Positions 37,856 to 49,152 of a stretch of 64,000 bases of DNA are shown piece after piece; position 1 is the stretch's first letter, and each line of letters starts with the position of its first letter. Below the pieces are notes generated by a model, which saw only the letters and a list, made by a program, of their open reading frames with translations, was not told where the DNA came from and did no database searches. The translations under genes and the position numbers were made by a program. Source of the DNA: Artemisia argyi (lineage: Eukaryota > Streptophyta > Magnoliopsida > Asterales > Asteraceae). Location of the stretch: contig CM060680.1 in assembly GCA_030686995.1 (NCBI GenBank), positions 200,681,322 to 200,745,321 of the forward strand, in the 5' to 3' direction.

Positions 37856-37860
37856 CAAAG

Positions 37861-38392
37861 AATACCAAGGCTTCAAATTTAAAAGGTAATACAAAGAAGG
37901 CTTCTACGTCTAGACAACCAAAAATGGATGCTAAAGTGATAAGTATTTCTATTGCATTTGGTGTTCTAGGTGAATTGGATGAGGCTTCTAATGTTAATGT
38001 AGAACCTGGTGGTAATGTCCCACACCTTTGGTTGGTACGGCATCTGGTAGTTCGAGTACTATACCTTTTGTTGCAAGGTTTAATGAACTGGAAAGTCAGA
38101 TGCTTGATGATAAGCTTGTGCTAGTATGTGATGATGGGAAGCCGCTATAACCTTGTAAATTAACGCTTCCTAGTTATAAAAAGGTTGTCGATCTGGTTAA
38201 TACGTATAATGATGATGAAGTGCTCGAGGTCTACTATGCAACTGCTACTTTTATGGCATCTACAAGTTGGTTAATGAAATCTCTAAAAGTGGTGGTGGAG
38301 TATAGGAAGAGTTTATACAAGCAATGGAAGGAGGAGACGTATAATGAAAACCCGTATGATGATGATGATTTTGATGATTGTGGTTAGACTGA
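37861..38392 (+). pseudogene. LINE ORF1 pseudogene, 3' part
   Basis: Just after the target duplication the frame reads KNTKASNLKGNTKKASTSRQ, and further on (shifted) FVARFNELESQMLDDKLVLV, CDDGKPL, YKKVVDLVNTYNDDEVLEVY, and a C-terminal acidic stretch YNENPYDDDDFDD. This is the Ser/Asn-rich linker and conserved acidic C-terminus of the same DUF4283 LINE protein. A frameshift and a stop after GKPL are present. Confidence 0.75.
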
Positions 38393-38640
38393 AGCCGGAA
38401 TTTGCTAACGCTTTAGACATTAGTCTCCGTGGTCAAAATAGATAGGTTTTTTATTAGGTCCTATAAGTTGGCATGTCATTCTTATGAGATTAGGTGTTAA
38501 GCACAGTAGAAGCGTTTGTTTTGCCTTTTTGGGCCGAGATATGCGACTTAACCACATCCATTGTACTTATTTGTTTTTTTTTTTGTGTAATACAATTTAC
38601 CAGGGGTATTGAATCCCTTTACTAAAAAAAAGTATAATTC
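38393..38640 (+). other. LINE 3' tail
   Basis: Non-coding sequence follows the ORF1 end and includes a T-rich run and ACCAGGGGTATTGAATCCCT. Its reverse complement recurs at 20230-20305. The usual ORF2 (endonuclease/RT) is absent. Confidence 0.45.
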
Positions 38641-40405
38641 AATACAATCAACATTCGACCATCTTCTTTTTCTTGGCTCTATCATAGGGGTCACATGGGT
38701 TGTAATTGGTTAAATTGGCTCACGTCTCCTATGCTGCTCGTGAATTATGGTGTGTGTTGATGCGTTTTGTGTTTCGCTACTGGGAGTTTCGGGCATCTCC
38801 AAACGTTTTAGTTCATTTTACTTTTATTCCTTTTCTTATTGTATCTTTCCCCGGGGCTTGTTTGGGGCTGCATAAAAAACACTCCAGAGTGAAAACCGGT
38901 GGCTCGACCTCCGTGGTGAGTATTTTTCTCTTGTCTTGGTTCTCTGTAATCGGCAAGCGTTTTTTTCATCCTTTTTGTAGTCCTCGCAGTTAAAGCATCG
39001 GGAGAAATTTAAAATGTGCTATTTGGTTTATTTCTAAATTTGTAATGTATTCTTTGGCTTCTATCACCTTGCTAGTAGCTTTTTAGTTTTTATAATATAA
39101 TTCTGATGTACACACACACACTAAGAAGAACCAGAATGTCCTTTTTTTTTTTTTTTCATTAAAAAAAAAGTCTGTGAAAAGCCATTACCTTCAAAGGATT
39201 AAATTTGGTGGAGAAGCTCTGACTCCGTGCACATTTTTAAGTGGCGAATACTTCCCCGATGACCCAGATCTTCTAAACAATCTATAAATTCATAGATAGA
39301 TGAATGGAAGGTCTCGGAGCTAGACTTGGGCAATACTCAACTTGGTATGGACTAGCCATTGTTTTCACATGTCAAGTGGAATTACTCTAAAAAGAATTAC
39401 TTCTTTCTCAATTTAAATAATGAAGGCTACTAATTAATTATTCGACCTTTTATGTTCCAAAACTGACTTATCTTTTCTTTTAATCATACGACTATCGGTT
39501 ATTAGATTAACACAGCCGCATGCCATTGCCATCTACAACTTCAAGGACATGTTAAAGCTTTCTATTTAATTTATTCTCTTTGCCTTTCAATCATATTGTA
39601 AAGTGAAAATAAATAAAAAAAAACATTGAAGCTTCAAACATTTTATTCTTTTTTTGGAGCATTTTCAATGCACAAGTTTTTATGATATTATTACCATTCT
39701 ACTGTATCAAGCTTTCAAAAATAATTTTTTTTAACCTTTGGTTAAGATTGCTGTTTAGTTATACCTTGGTCATCTTTATGTTTTGACAAAAGTTTTCACT
39801 CTATCAATTTTGTTTTATTATAATTATTTATTGTAGCTAATTATAAATGACTTTTTAACAAATATTATAAAATATGTAATGAAAAGAATGATTTGTTAAA
39901 AACTACAAGCCTTTAAAAACCGAGCATAGCTTTCGAAAAAGCTTTTAGAAGCTAACCTTAAAATGTTACATTTTCAACACTAATATGCTGGCCCAAGTTG
40001 GCTTTAAATGCAACAAAAATTTCACTTTTTTATCTTTTGGTTGATGAAAACTACTATTAATATATTGTAACAACTAGCAACATGCATGATTTTTTAATTG
40101 CTTGGCTCAATAATTTCGTTACGTGAAATCATTCATTCGGAAGAAGCAACTTGTGGTCATCCTCATGCCATCTTTATATATTTATTTTTGGTTTTATTGA
40201 CGATAATTTTATTGGCAATTTCATTAGTAGACTAGAAACTAAGCAAGTGACCAAATGAGGAAATAGAAATTACAAACTAATTAAACCGGCAAGTGTGTAT
40301 TGATTACTCCTATATATTCTTTTGAAAAGCAAAAACAAAAAGATTCTCATCGATCCAATATTATCGAAGTTTGTAACTTGGTCAACTAATTTATAAAACT
40401 AATTT
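38641..40405. other. Intergenic sequence
   Basis: The frame at 38706-38993 encodes 95 residues of no recognised family. The rest is AT-rich with no gene signature. Confidence 0.4.
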
Positions 40406-40410
40406 GTTCT

Positions 40411-41153
40411 TGATGAACCAGTATTTAGCGGGTTATGCTATTTCAATCAAGGAAGGCGTGGGCACGCCTTAATGTGAGGGTAATGCTCGATAGTTTAGAC
40501 CTGCTAAGAATAGCGCACCGTTAGTCTCACCGTGGAGGGGGACCCCCACGGTGAGCCTCGGGTGTAAGGATAAGTATTTGTTTGGACGGGAATAAGTTTA
40601 AGCATAAAAGACTAGAGTGAGTAAGAGTGTGTGTCTTAGACCTGAGCCTTGGTAGCAAATGCCAAGAGTATTTATAGGCTAAGAAACCTTGGCGTTACTT
40701 GTTCCTCACGGGTTGACCTTGTACCTTGCTTACATCACAATGTCAGCATATCTATGTCTGGGATAGCGACGTGAGACTTTTGTCTTTGTCTTTTGTTTTG
40801 GTTGATGTCACCTGTGGGGTTCACTCTGCTGCGTGCTCCCCAAGTTGTGGTTGTTTTCGGTAAGATTCGTCTGTACTCATCTTCCTATAGAGGATTCCTT
40901 GCTCTTTTAAGCCTGTCATGGGTTTGGTGACCTGTGTTCCACTGATCTTTTAGGAACGGAAGTCAGTAGCTTCCTTCCGCTCGTTATCCCCGCTCGATGG
41001 ATAGACGTTTAGTCCTTTCAAGTGGGTCTTTGGATGACTTGCATGTTTCCCTAGGAGGTTCGGGGACGCTCTTACTTGTCTTGGCCGGTGGTTATGGCCG
41101 GTGCGTCCAGTTGTGTGTTTGTCGCGGGGTGATATCAATCATGCATGTGATTA
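40411..41153 (-). repeat. 3' LTR of the Tat element
   Basis: On the plus strand it runs TGATGAACCAGTATTTAGCG to CATGCATGTGATTA. It is a close copy of 54286-55027. The inner base pair reads TA instead of TG on the minus strand, a mutated terminus. Confidence 0.93.
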
Positions 41154-41811
41154 AGTCCCCCAGTCTAGATTGATGTGTGGTCAATACTAACATTATTCTA
41201 GACTTATGGCGATGGTGCTTCATGATGTTCCGCGATCTAAGCGGTGCTTCCACCTGTACTTATTGTTGTAGATGATATCAACCATGCACGTGATCAAGTC
41301 CCCTTAGCCTAGAGTAGCGTGACGGCGGCTAAGTGTTGCTCTAGGCTGTGCCAACTTTTGCCCATAATTCTCGTACTTTGAGTCCATTATTACGCGCCGT
41401 TTCCCTAGAGCAGTGTGCGTGATGATGTCCTGCATAGTACTTTTATTGATTTGATTTGCAATCGTGCAATCTTGGCTGTTTATTTTCTGATGTTATGTGA
41501 GTGTTCATCTGCTTCAATCTCGACCCTTTATTTGTTGACAACGTTTTCACGTGTTGTTTGATCTTGTTTGATCTTATCCGTCGATTGCTAGTGCTTCCAT
41601 GTGTCACCCATCATGTCGTTTGGGAATGCCCAATATAAAGCCTTTTTACCCCTCTTCTTATTTCATTTTCACCACGCTGCCTTTAGTGAGAGAAACCTTT
41701 TTACTTCTGTCTAGGGTTTAGGGTTTTTTCCATCCTCTTCATTACCGGATCTTCCGTGTGTTTCTTACAAGGTTTGTTGCTTTCTTCGGTTTTTGTTTAA
41801 AACATATCTTT
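41154..41811. other. Tat element spacer between the 3' LTR and antisense ORF
   Basis: No protein is recognised. The phrase GATATCAACCATGCACGTGA followed by TCAAGTCCCC (41275-41304) repeats the LTR/polypurine junction at 41131-41160. Confidence 0.5.
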
Positions 41812-44627
41812 ACCCATAAACACCATCCATTCTATATTGACCCAAGAAGATTTGGATGGATTTGCATTTAGGGTAGATGATAGTTTTAGTCCCGAGCTTC
41901 CTTGGCCGAATGACAGTATTCGTGATTTTCCTCCAGGGAAGATTGGTATATAAACTAGGTTTCTGGAATTTGCTAATTTCCGTTTTCCTTTATCTCGTTT
42001 CTTGTTAAGTGTTCTTGAGTATTTCAGCATCCATCTTTCCCAACTGTCTGTTCTTGGTGCTGCCCGTGTTAGTCATTTTGAGTATATGTGTCGTTCTTTT
42101 GGTGGGGTTCCGACTGTTCCATTATTCCGGGAAGGGTTCTGGTAGTTGGCTAACTTTTGAGAAAAGGAGGGATAAGAGAAATCATACAGTCCCATCCTGT
42201 TACAAGGAGCCCTTTGATTCTCTTAAAGTCTGGAGAGAATGATTTTTCTAGGTTAATGCTTCTGTTGCTCCTATTACCATGCGTTGGTTTGGTGGTGGGA
42301 AGTTGATTCGGGATCCTCTTCCTTCGGAGGACTCTTTTGATGGTGTTTTGGAGACTCTGCTCCATACTAATCGCACCAGAATTCGTAGGATGCCGGAGTG
42401 TTTTCTCCGCGCTGTTGGCTTGAGCCGCTTGTGGGAGTATCCCAACAAGCAGTCCATTTTTTACGATGTTGATGGGCGGGGTAGGTTCCTTGGGGTTGTA
42501 CCTTATTATTTTTGTTTTTCGTACCTCTTTCCGCTTCTAACTCTTAGTACTTTTATTTGCATAGATGAGGCTTGACCATTTTGTGAAGCAGCAGGATCCG
42601 TTTGCTGTTTTATTTGGAGAGCGGAATCTTGGCGAGGGTGAAATTCCTTTATTGGATGAGACCGCTGATCGAGTTGTTAACCCTCCTCGTAACAAATATC
42701 TTTGATCGGGGATGCCATTGTTCAGGGTTCTGGAGCGACTCTGGTTCTGGCTTCGGTTGTTCCAGAGGCCGGTGCGAGTTCGGGGTCTGCTCCGGTTATT
42801 TCTAAGAAGGGGAGCACTGCAGATACTCCAACTTTGGATCCTTCTAGTAAGAGACCAAGATCCTCGGATTCTACTCGCCCTTCTGCTTCGACCTCCATGC
42901 CTATCGTGACTTCATCTCCTGCGGTTTCATCTATTGTGATTCCTTTAGTTTCTTCTAGCAATGTTGCGAAGGGGAAGACTGGCACTTCTACTGGTACCCG
43001 GAAGCGTGATGCTTCCGGGAAGGTTATTTTGAATAGGCTTGGTTATAAAAGTAAAGCCTTTGATTTGAAGCAAAGGGTTCTGGATCATGCCCCTATTTCG
43101 ACTGCTCCTCCGACATCTTCTTCTCCGGCTGGGTCAGTGTTTATTGATGTTGATGACTCTCCGCCATTTTCGCCTAGTTCTTCCTTGGCTAAAACTGTTA
43201 CTAGCTTATCTGTTTCTTCTTCCGCTGCTTCGGAGGGGTCCGACACTACCATCTGGCCCCTTCGTCGTTTAGGGAAGGAACCGGCGGCTTTAGGGCTGGC
43301 CAAAGATCCCTCTTCTCCGCGGGATGGATTTTTCAAGGTTACAAAAGTTCAAAGCTCACTAGCTAAAGAGTTGTATCAGCCTTAGTGGAATGTTACCAAT
43401 GACTTCATGTTTGATGACGGGGAGTTATGTGAAGGTATTGTGGACCATGATGCTACTCTTGGGTTCTTCTCTCATCTTCGCGGTTTGCCTAATGATGAGC
43501 TTTGCAGCCAAGCAAACCTATCTGTTGCTTGTAGCGTGGCCTAGTTTTCTAAGAGTCGTCTACGGTTGGAGTATTACCTTGAGAAGAACTATAAATTGGG
43601 AAAGAGGTTAGAGCGCCGGGCCGCTTCAATTGAAGCTCGTGACCGGAAGATTGCCAGGTTGAAAGCCCAAGTTAGTGAGTTGCCTTCTGGGGATGACACT
43701 ATTTTGCGCAAGCAGGTTGAGGAGTTAGAGGAGAAGAACAAACTGCTTGCGTCTGAGTTGGTCTAAAGAGACATGGCTCTTACGACTGAGAAGAATCGGG
43801 TTGCAGTTCTTCAAAATAAGAATTCTCAGTTTGATGGGGTTGTTTCTGCTCTCCATAGCTCGGTGGACGCCCGGGTCAATGAAGTTCTTCAACAGCTAGC
43901 CGCCAAGTCTACCCAATATAACGAGCGGCTGGCTGCCTTAGACGGGCGTGTTACTGAGCTTGGTCATGAGGTGAAGGACCAGATGTGCCCTCTTTTGAAG
44001 GACGCCGTGGAAGCTAAACGTTGGGTTGTATCTAAAGGCTTCCATTTGCTTCTGGAGAATTTTCAGGATAGTGAGTCGCTGAATACTTGTTTGGGGGATT
44101 GCATTTCCGCTGCTATAGCGGAAGGTATGAGGCAAGGGCTTGAGGCTGGGGTGGAACATGGGGCACCGAAGACGGCACTGGGTTCTATCCCCGCCTATAA
44201 CCCTGATGCAAAGAAGGTGTACACATATGCCCTTGGAGCTTTAAATGATATCACCTTTCCTTTTCTTGATTTGATAGAGTCTTGCGCAAAGTCCGATGTT
44301 GATTACCTGAAGGCGCTGCTTGTTCAAGAAAAGGAGTTGGTATCTGAAGATAAGGATGAGGCGAGACCCGCTCCTTAGCTACCATCCGAAAGCAATGTCA
44401 CTGCCGCCGTCGTGACTAACAGCGTTGTGGTTTCAGTGAGCACCCCTTATGCCAGGGGTGATGCTGAGACATCACTTAACCCCATCGGGGCAGTACATGT
44501 TTCTTCCGTTGAGACGGCTAGTGGGTCTGCAGCCGGAACTATGTCGACCGTTGCTCTTCGTACCTTGGACAATCCCCCCGTTACTTCCGCAGCTGATGAT
44601 GGTTTGGTCCTTCATGTTGAACGTTGA
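41812..44627 (+). pseudogene. Antisense ORF of the 'putative gypsy type transposon' family
   Basis: Opposite to gag-pol, the plus strand encodes LPWPNDSIRDFPPGKIGI, FLEFANFRFPLSRFLLSVLE and LSVLGAARVSHFEYMCRSFG (41880-42130), a Ser/Pro-rich linker (42702-43385), a coiled coil (43566-44000; LKAQVSELPSGDDTILRKQ) and a helical C-terminus with AIAEGMRQGLEAGVEHG and YALGALNDITFPFLDLIES (44100-44300). This resembles the plant domain called putative gypsy type transposon (Transposase_28), found in accessory ORFs near the 3' end of Tat elements. Its role is unknown. A stop at about 41953, the stop before 43773, and frameshifts at about 42160-42700 and 43385-43560 break it. Confidence 0.7.
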
Positions 44628-44779
44628 CCGTGTTGCTTCCTGTCCTTTTATCATTCTAGTTATTTCCTTTGTACTGTGGCGCTGTTGTCGCCTTTTTGTA
44701 ACCCTTCGGGGGTTTGACTATGAATGTATTTGATATTTTTTAATTATTGTGCGTCTTATATCTTTGTGAATTTATCAAT

Positions 44780-44985
44780 CATTTGGATCAATTGGTAGGT
44801 TATCCGTCCTTGTGTATCCGGCCATGGATTCCGGATCTGCTAGAGTGAATTTGTAGGTTACTCAGCCTTTCACTTGAGGTTTGCAAAGTCTCTTTTATTG
44901 AATAAGTTAATTGGTAGGTTACTTGTCCTTTTGGTAAACGCGTGGTTTGCACGGAGTTAATTAGTAGGTTACTCATCCTTATGCA
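44780..44985. repeat. Four spaced copies of a TTGGTAGGTTACTCATCCTT-like unit
   Basis: Variants begin near 44799, 44852, 44911 and 44963, about 55 bp apart. They lie between the antisense ORF and the end of pol, and their function is unknown. Confidence 0.7.
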
Positions 44986-45213
44986 AGTAAATGGATTTTT
45001 TGGAAAATTTCGGAGTTGATCAGACATCCGCTTTAATATTTCATTAGAAAAAAGTAAAAAACAAGTTACATGAAATAGAAATGGCCCTGGCCCTGCTCCG
45101 CTTACGAGTACCTAAGAGCGGCATTTGAAAAGAGGGTCCGGGGGTTAGAAATACTTAGCTGTTTTAAACATAACACTTCTTAAGGTCGGCAATGTTCCAA
45201 GTTCTGGGCAAAA

Positions 45214-46606
45214 TTATCCCTTGGTGTGCCCTTCCCACTTGGGCCCCAGCATGTCGGTATCTTTCATGCGACTTGCTTCGTTGCTGCGGTATACCAAATC
45301 GCCCGGCCTGAACACGTTCTTCTTTACCTTGGCATTGTAGTATTTCTCCATTTGCCTCTTATTCTTTTCCTCTGCGATAGCAGCCAAAAGGTCCAAGCTG
45401 AGGAGGAGTCTTTTGTCATTTTTTGCAACATCCACCATTGAGCATCTTAAGGACGGCATCTTAATTTCAACTGGGATTACCGCTTATGTACCATAAACGA
45501 GAGAGAAAGGTGTGTGGCCGTGACTTGTTTTGATCATGGTTCTGTGAGCCCAAAGTACATGGGGAAGCTCTTCCACCTAATCTTTGTTATCCTCTCCCAA
45601 TCGTGCCTTCATCCCTTCTCCCAGGCTCCGGTGTGCTCTTTCCACTAAACCATTTGTTTGTGGGTGCTTGACGGAAGCAAAGTGTTGCTGTATGTTGAGT
45701 TTTTCACACCACCCCTTAAAGGGGTCTTCACAGAACTGTTTTCCATTATCCGAGATGATCTCTCCCGGAATACCAAACCTACTGACAATGTTATTCCATA
45801 CGAACTTCTTCACTTGATTGCATGTGATTGACGCTACTGGAGCGGCTTCAACCCATTCTGAGAAATACTCCATGGCTACTATCAAGAATTTCACCCTTCC
45901 TGCGGCTTCTGGGAATGGTCCACAAATGTCTATCCCCCATTTGTGGAATGGCCATGGAGCGGTGATGGTCTTTAATCCCATACGTGGCAGCCTCGGGACG
46001 GGTCTGTGCACTTGGCAATCTGCACATTTTCTGATTAACTTGCGCGCGCCCTCATGCATGGTAAGCCAGTAGTATCCCATTTGCATGGCTTTTGCTACCA
46101 CGCATCGAAGGCTGGTGTGTAAGCTACGCGCTCCCTTATGGATTTCCCTCATCACATAATTGGCCTGAAGCGGGCCTACACACTGGAGGTACGAACCCAA
46201 GTAGGCCTTTCTGTAGAGGACCGCCCCTATCATGGTGTATCTGCTAGCCTTATCCCTAAGCCTTCTGGCATTTCCTTTGTCTTGAGGTAGGATTCCTTGC
46301 TCCAGGTACTCTATTATGGGGGTCATCCAGATCTTCCCTTCTTCTTCTACCACGGCCATGACTTCCATATTCTCTACTGATTTACATGGTTGCACTTCTA
46401 CGAGCACTTGCTTGGTTAGGTGGGCGAAACTCACGGAGGCCATTTTGCTGAGAGCGTCTGCCTGCCTGTTTTGCCCTCTTGGCACCTGAGTGATGGAGAA
46501 GGCTTTGAATTGGCTTGACACCTCTTTGGCTTTTGCCAAGTATTGCTTCATGCTCTACTCTTTTGCTTGATACTGGTCATTTATCTGGTTCGCCACTAGC
46601 TTAGAG
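45214..46606 (-). pseudogene. Tat integrase domain
   Basis: Minus-strand frame 46551-45577 carries the zinc-binding HHCC region (EIHKGARSLH ... KCADC), the catalytic core with Asp in GIDICGPF, Asp in IISDNGKQF and Glu in GLVERAHRSL, and a continuing C-terminal part at 45459-45214 (KVKKNVFRPGDLVYRSNEAS; GPKWEGH). The DDE triad is preserved. A stop and frameshift separate the core from the tail, and a break upstream (46552-46607) separates it from RNase H. The enzyme would join retrotransposon cDNA to host DNA. Confidence 0.88.
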
Positions 46607-46607
46607 T

Positions 46608-46841
46608 CTACAAACACCTCAATAGCCCTGCCAGTAGTGCCTCATACTCTGCCTCGTTGTTGGACGCTGAGAATTCAAACCTCAGGGCATAGGTGTATTC
46701 TTTTCCGATCGGGTCTGTGAGTATGAAACCAGCCCAGAATCCGTCCACGTTAGAGGACCCGTCTGTATAGAGTTTCCATGCCTGTTTTTCTTGCTTCATT
46801 GTTTCTTCTTTGGCCGGTCCCGGACTTGGCATTTCTGCCAA
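46608..46841 (-). pseudogene. Second (plant-type) RNase H domain of the Tat element
   Basis: The frame contains AWKLYTDGSSNVDGFWAGF and LRFEFSASNNEAEYEALLAG. These carry the first Asp and the Glu of RNase H active sites. This extra domain, lying after the RT-linked RNase H, is typical of Tat elements. Truncated by a frameshift at the end. Confidence 0.8.
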
Positions 46842-47084
46842 GAAATCAGCCAGGATTTATCCCCGGATTAATGTTCTTGGGCGGTATGTGATGTCATGTT
46901 CTTCGAGTTCTATTGCCCACTTCATCAATCTCCCAGCATTTTTGGGTCATGACAGGATCTGGCGGATTGGTTGGTCTGTGATGACGGCGATCGGGTGAGC
47001 TTGAAAGTATCTTTTCAATCTTTTTGCCGCATGTACAAGGGCTAGGACCAATTTTTCCAATTGAGGATAATTGATTTCCGGGCC

Positions 47085-48309
47085 TTAGAGGGCCCGCCCT
47101 ATGAAATACAATGGTACCTGCTTACCATCGCCCTCTGCTATTAGGACGGTGCTAATTGCTTCTTCTGCGACAGACAAATACATCACCAATGTCTCTCCCC
47201 GAATGGGGGCCGTTAGAGTGGGCAGGTTAGCTATATGTACCTTCATGTCCGCCAGGGCTTGCTCCGCCTCCGGCGTCCACTTGAAATCACTTTTCTTTAA
47301 GCATTTCTTTAATGTTCTGAAGAATGGGAGTGATCTCTCCATTGCTTTTGATAAAAATCTGTTCAGACTTGCTAGCTTGCCATTGAGAGATTGTACCTCC
47401 TTTAGGGTGCGTGGTGAGGGCATGTCCATAACTGCTTTTTGACTTTTCCTCACAAGCTTGTATCCCGTCTTTTCTTATGTTGTGTCCTAGGAACATTCCT
47501 TTAGCCGCTCCGAAGGTGCACTTCTTCGGGTTGAGTTTCATGTTTATCTTTTTTAGGTTGCGGAATGTTTCTTCGATGTCCCAGATTATCTCTTATTTGT
47601 TATGACTTTTTAACACCAAGTCATCTACATATACTTCCAGGTTGCGGCCCACTTGTTTTTCAAATGCCTTTTCCACCAGCCACTGATAAGTTGCTCCCGC
47701 GTTCTTGAGCCCAAACGACATCTTGGTGTAGCAAAACACTCCTTGGCTGGTGTGGAAAGCCGTTTTTTCTTCATCCTCTTCCGCCATCTGGATTTCGTGA
47801 TACCCCTTGTAAGCATCTAAAAAACACTTAAGGGGGTAGCCACACAAATGCTTAAGGGGGTAGCTACACAAGGACTCTACCTTCTAGTCAATTTCAGGAA
47901 GTGGGTAGCAATCTTTGGGACAAGCCTTGTTGATATCCGTAAAGTCCATACACATCCTCTAAGACCCGTCACTCTTCTTGACCAGCACTGGGTTGGACAG
48001 CCAGCTATGGTATGTGACTTCCCTCATGATTCCAGCTTCTACCAACTTTCTAACTTCCTCGTTGATCACTTTGTTTCTTTCTGGGGCTTGCCCCCTCTTC
48101 TTTTGCCTTACGGGCTCTACTCATTCCTTGGTCCCTAGTTTATGCTCTGCCAAGCTTCTGGGTACCCCAGTCATGTCCGCTGGTTTCCAGGCAAATACGT
48201 CTAGGTTGGCTTTAAGGATTCTGCAAACCGCTTTTCTTCCATTCTCGGTGAGACCTCCCCTAATTACTATTGTCTGCTCTGGGTATTTAGGATGTATGGC
48301 TACTTTCAT
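47085..48309 (-). pseudogene. Tat reverse transcriptase and linked RNase H
   Basis: Successive minus-strand blocks encode an N-terminal motif (FAWKPADMTGVPRSLAEHKL, 48309-48121), the palm with FLDAYKGYHEIQMAEED, FCYTKMSFGLKNAGATYQ and catalytic YVDD (about 47620-47631), then KLNPKKCTFGAAKGMFLG (47541) and the connection/RNase H region (QSLNGKLASLNRFLSKAMER to VPLYFIGRAL, 47453-47085). Blocks are in different frames with intervening stops. Between 47872 and 48120 the frame is lost. The YVDD residues are intact. Confidence 0.88.
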
Positions 48310-48424
48310 TCCATCCGGAAGGATGGGTGGAGCTTCTGGCTATGCTACCAACTACACTGCGAGGGGCTTTACCCTTTCACTTATCACAATTGCTACCCCC
48401 GTATAGGTAGGGAATTTTATTAGG

Positions 48425-49147
48425 TCATGGGCCGTTGATACCATGGCCCTGAGGGCCCGAATTCCCAGCCTCCCCAGTATCCCATTGTATTGGGAGGGTG
48501 ACCGTACAACTATGAAGTTCATCCATGCAGTCGCTTGGTAGGGGGTTGGCCCAGGCTAACTTCCAGCTATATTTATCCCAGTGGCCAAGATATTTCCCCT
48601 GAGAAACCAACAAGTGGTGTTGTTGTCGGTGTGAGCCCTTTCCTTACTTCCGGCCTTAATCTTAGGAAACAGTGTTCGTAGAGAACTTCGGAGGAGCTTC
48701 CCCCGTCCACATACATCCGGTGAACATCATGTCCTCCTACCTCGGCGCATAGAACCATTGGATAGTCTTCCATGTCTATAGCCGCTAGTGATGGAAATGT
48801 TATATTCAGTCGAGGCGGCTGATGCTCATCTTCCCACGGTCGGGCGTTCCTCATCCACTGCTGTATCATGAATATAGTTGTCCCTTTTTCCTTGGCTGGA
48901 GGTTCCTACTTCTTTGGCGCTTTGCTGGCTCCCCCTTTTTGGTTACCCTGCTTGATTTCCTTAATGAGGTGGGAGAGATGTCCTGACCTTATCGCTTCCT
49001 CGATTTGCTTGCTTAGGTGTATGTAATCATTTGTGTCGTGACCTTTGTCCCCGTGGAACTCACAATATAGTTTTCTATTCCTCGACTCAGGCGGCCCTAC
49101 CATGGGGGCGGAGGAATGAAATTACCCTTAGCTGGCTCCGTGGCTAG
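48425..49147 (-). pseudogene. Tat gag zinc-binding end and aspartic protease
   Basis: Frame 49103-48906 encodes KLYCEFHGDKGHDTNDYIHL, the Cys/His region at the end of gag in this lineage. Frame 48869-48573 encodes the protease-like segment with MYVDGGSSSEVLYEHCF (active-site Asp in a DGGSS context). Further frames down to 48425 continue the protease region. A stop (around 48905) and frameshifts interrupt it. The gag part upstream is displaced 3.7 kb by the solo LTR at 49153-52889. Confidence 0.8.
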
Positions 49148-49152
49148 GATTT

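Larger units (their letters stand above)
30801..37860 (+). mobile_element. Non-autonomous LTR retrotransposon, complete, with TSD CAAAG
   Basis: Two long LTRs (30806-33504 and 35038-37855) flank a 1.5-kb internal region. The primer-binding site TGGTATCAGAGCC (33511) lies 6 bp after LTR1. The polypurine tract AGAGGGGAAGAAG (35024) directly precedes LTR2. CAAAG flanks the whole element (30801-30805 and 37856-37860), a perfect duplication. The interior has no gag, protease, RT or integrase similarity, so it must borrow enzymes (LARD-like or internally deleted). It sits in a LINE ORF1 pseudogene. A related solo LTR in opposite orientation is at 6275-20088. Confidence 0.92.

Noticed and set aside
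42702..43385. Stand-alone host gene encoding a Ser/Pro-rich protein
   Set aside because: It continues the antisense accessory ORF of the Tat element, with the family head domain upstream and the coiled-coil tail downstream.
45226..47442. Plus-strand frames opposite integrase and RT
   Set aside because: They are shadows of the minus-strand pol domains, which carry the recognisable motifs.
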